Below the pieces are notes generated by a model that made no database searches, was not told where the DNA came from, and saw only the letters and a list, made by a program, of their open reading frames with translations. From NCBI GenBank assembly GCA_910588555.1, contig CAJUPC010000040.1, positions 1-14,375 of the forward strand: a DNA stretch of 14,375 bases, in the 5' to 3' direction. A program made the translations under genes and the position numbers. Positions 14,059 through 14,375 of the stretch are shown here, piece by piece (the first letter of the stretch is position 1; every line of letters begins with the position of its first letter). The DNA is from Candidatus Gastranaerophilales bacterium (GTDB lineage: Bacteria > Cyanobacteriota > Vampirovibrionia > Gastranaerophilales > Gastranaerophilaceae).

Positions 14059-14087
14059 ATAGTAAAACAAATAAGCAAAAAATGCAA
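14059..14087 (-). promoter_or_regulatory. Probable promoter of rplS-rbgA-rnhB
   Basis: On the minus strand TTGCAT (14087-14082), a 17-base spacer and TACTAT (14064-14059), each 4 of 6 to consensus. The leader of about 75 bases contains a small CGGTG/CGCCG hairpin, which could take part in L19 autoregulation but does not by itself show it. Confidence 0.4.
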
Positions 14088-14121
14088 GCAGGTTTTTAAA
14101 ATTTTGTAATATAATATAATC

Positions 14122-14268
14122 ATGGCTGGTGATTACAAAAAATTATTAAATAAAAAAAAGAAAAAAGTATTTGCAGACCCAAAAACAATGGGTGTAAATA
14201 TAGATAAAAACGAGTATTACGAAATTATTTTATCAAACTCCGCACATCCTGAAAATATGAGTAAATAA
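14122..14268 (+). CDS. Small basic protein, 48 residues, possibly from a leaderless mRNA
   Basis: The frame reads MAGDYKKLLNKKKKKVFADP, then KTMGVNIDKNEYYEIILSNS and AHPENMSK, then TAA. No Shine-Dalgarno precedes the ATG. Instead TATAAT at 14110-14115 would start transcription at or next to the A of the ATG, as in leaderless genes; no good -35 was seen. The lysine run then NID-KNEYYEIILSN look like a real protein more than random translation, but there is no family match I recognise. It lies between the rplS promoter and the second prepilin-like gene. Confidence 0.4.
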   Translation: MAGDYKKLLNKKKKKVFADPKTMGVNIDKNEYYEIILSNSAHPENMSK

Positions 14269-14279
14269 AACGAATAGGG

Positions 14280-14308
14280 TTGACAAAAAACAAGTTATAG
14301 TAAATAAT
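14280..14308 (+). promoter_or_regulatory. Promoter of the second prepilin-like gene
   Basis: A perfect TTGACA (14280-14285), a 17-base spacer and AATAAT (14303-14308), the same layout as before the gene at 11054. Confidence 0.65.
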
Positions 14309-14315
14309 AGATAAA

Positions 14316-14330
14316 GAAAGACGGAGGTAT
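14316..14330 (+). promoter_or_regulatory. Conserved ribosome binding segment, copy 2
   Basis: GAAAGACGGAGGTAT differs from 11034-11048 in one base. GGAGG ends 7 bases before ATG 14335. Confidence 0.65.
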
Positions 14331-14334
14331 TTAT

Positions 14335-14375
14335 ATGTCAAGATTTAAGCATAGTGCTGTGATTGCCCCCCCCCC
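14335..14375 (+). CDS. Second prepilin-like gene, 5' fragment only
   Basis: The visible start reads MSRFKHSAVIAPPP and runs off the window in a C tract. It shares with the gene at 11054 the promoter layout, the ribosome binding segment, the number of codons before the tract (ten), and the I-A-P-P-P reading with the tract in the same codon phase. The pilin body is not visible, so the assignment rests on this shared start alone. Confidence 0.55.
   Translation, partial: MSRFKHSAVIAPP
14366..14375 (+). repeat. Poly-C tract (at least C10), cut by the window end
   Basis: Ten C are seen up to the last base, preceded by GATTG as at 11081-11084. The true length, and so the reading state of this gene, cannot be known from the window. 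Confidence 0.7.

Noticed and set aside
1..14375. CRISPR array, prophage, insertion sequence or integrase
   Set aside because: No regularly spaced repeats, transposase, terminal inverted repeats or integrase motifs were found; only the tRNA-Asn 3' duplication hints at past integration.

Overview
The window is AT-rich bacterial DNA. The best guess for the source is an uncultured gut bacterium of the non-photosynthetic cyanobacterial relatives (Melainabacteria/Vampirovibrionia, order Gastranaerophilales). This rests on type II/IV prepilin-like proteins with the core GFTLAEVLITLGIIGVVAA, a small protein with an N-terminal NTKPSFKA-type motif, a cyanobacteria/Firmicutes-type methionine gamma-lyase-like enzyme, and tRNA genes that do not encode CCA. 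The assignment comes from recalled family patterns and was not checked by a search.

Layout. At 1-839 lies the 3' part of a family 2 glycosyltransferase, meeting a leftward block at a shared bidirectional terminator. The leftward block (872-3333) is tyrS, then a DNA polymerase beta-type nucleotidyltransferase, then a small secreted His/Pro/Tyr-rich protein. At 3345-4650 is a gene-poor accessory strip: a remnant resembling an alpha/beta hydrolase C-terminus, one orphan small protein gene, a 52% GC block without a clear gene, and tRNA-Asn whose 3' end is partly duplicated 193 bp away, which looks like a small integration scar. From 4708 come a leftward lipid-flippase-like ABC exporter, a rightward Bax-inhibitor-1 family membrane protein, a leftward secreted vWA protein, a rightward PLP enzyme, a leftward RpoD-family sigma factor, a rightward small exported basic protein and tRNA-Val. 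At 11054-11850 is a prepilin-like gene interrupted at a run of ten C. Last is a leftward ribosome and RNA-maintenance cluster, rplS-rbgA-rnhB, followed by rpsU with its own promoter.

The most notable signal is the pair of prepilin-like gene starts at 11054 and 14335. Both have a TTGACA-N17 promoter, nearly the same 15-base Shine-Dalgarno segment, and a C10 tract in the same codon phase after exactly ten codons (I-A-P-P-P). In the first gene ten Cs put the start out of frame with the pilin body and eleven (or eight) would restore it. Because the tract lies in the leader that prepilin peptidase should remove, tract length could act as an on/off switch without altering the mature pilin. The second copy runs off the end of the window inside its C tract, so only its start is visible.

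Most transcription units can be given a sigma-70 type promoter with 16-18 bp spacing. Several convergent gene pairs share a single palindromic terminator.
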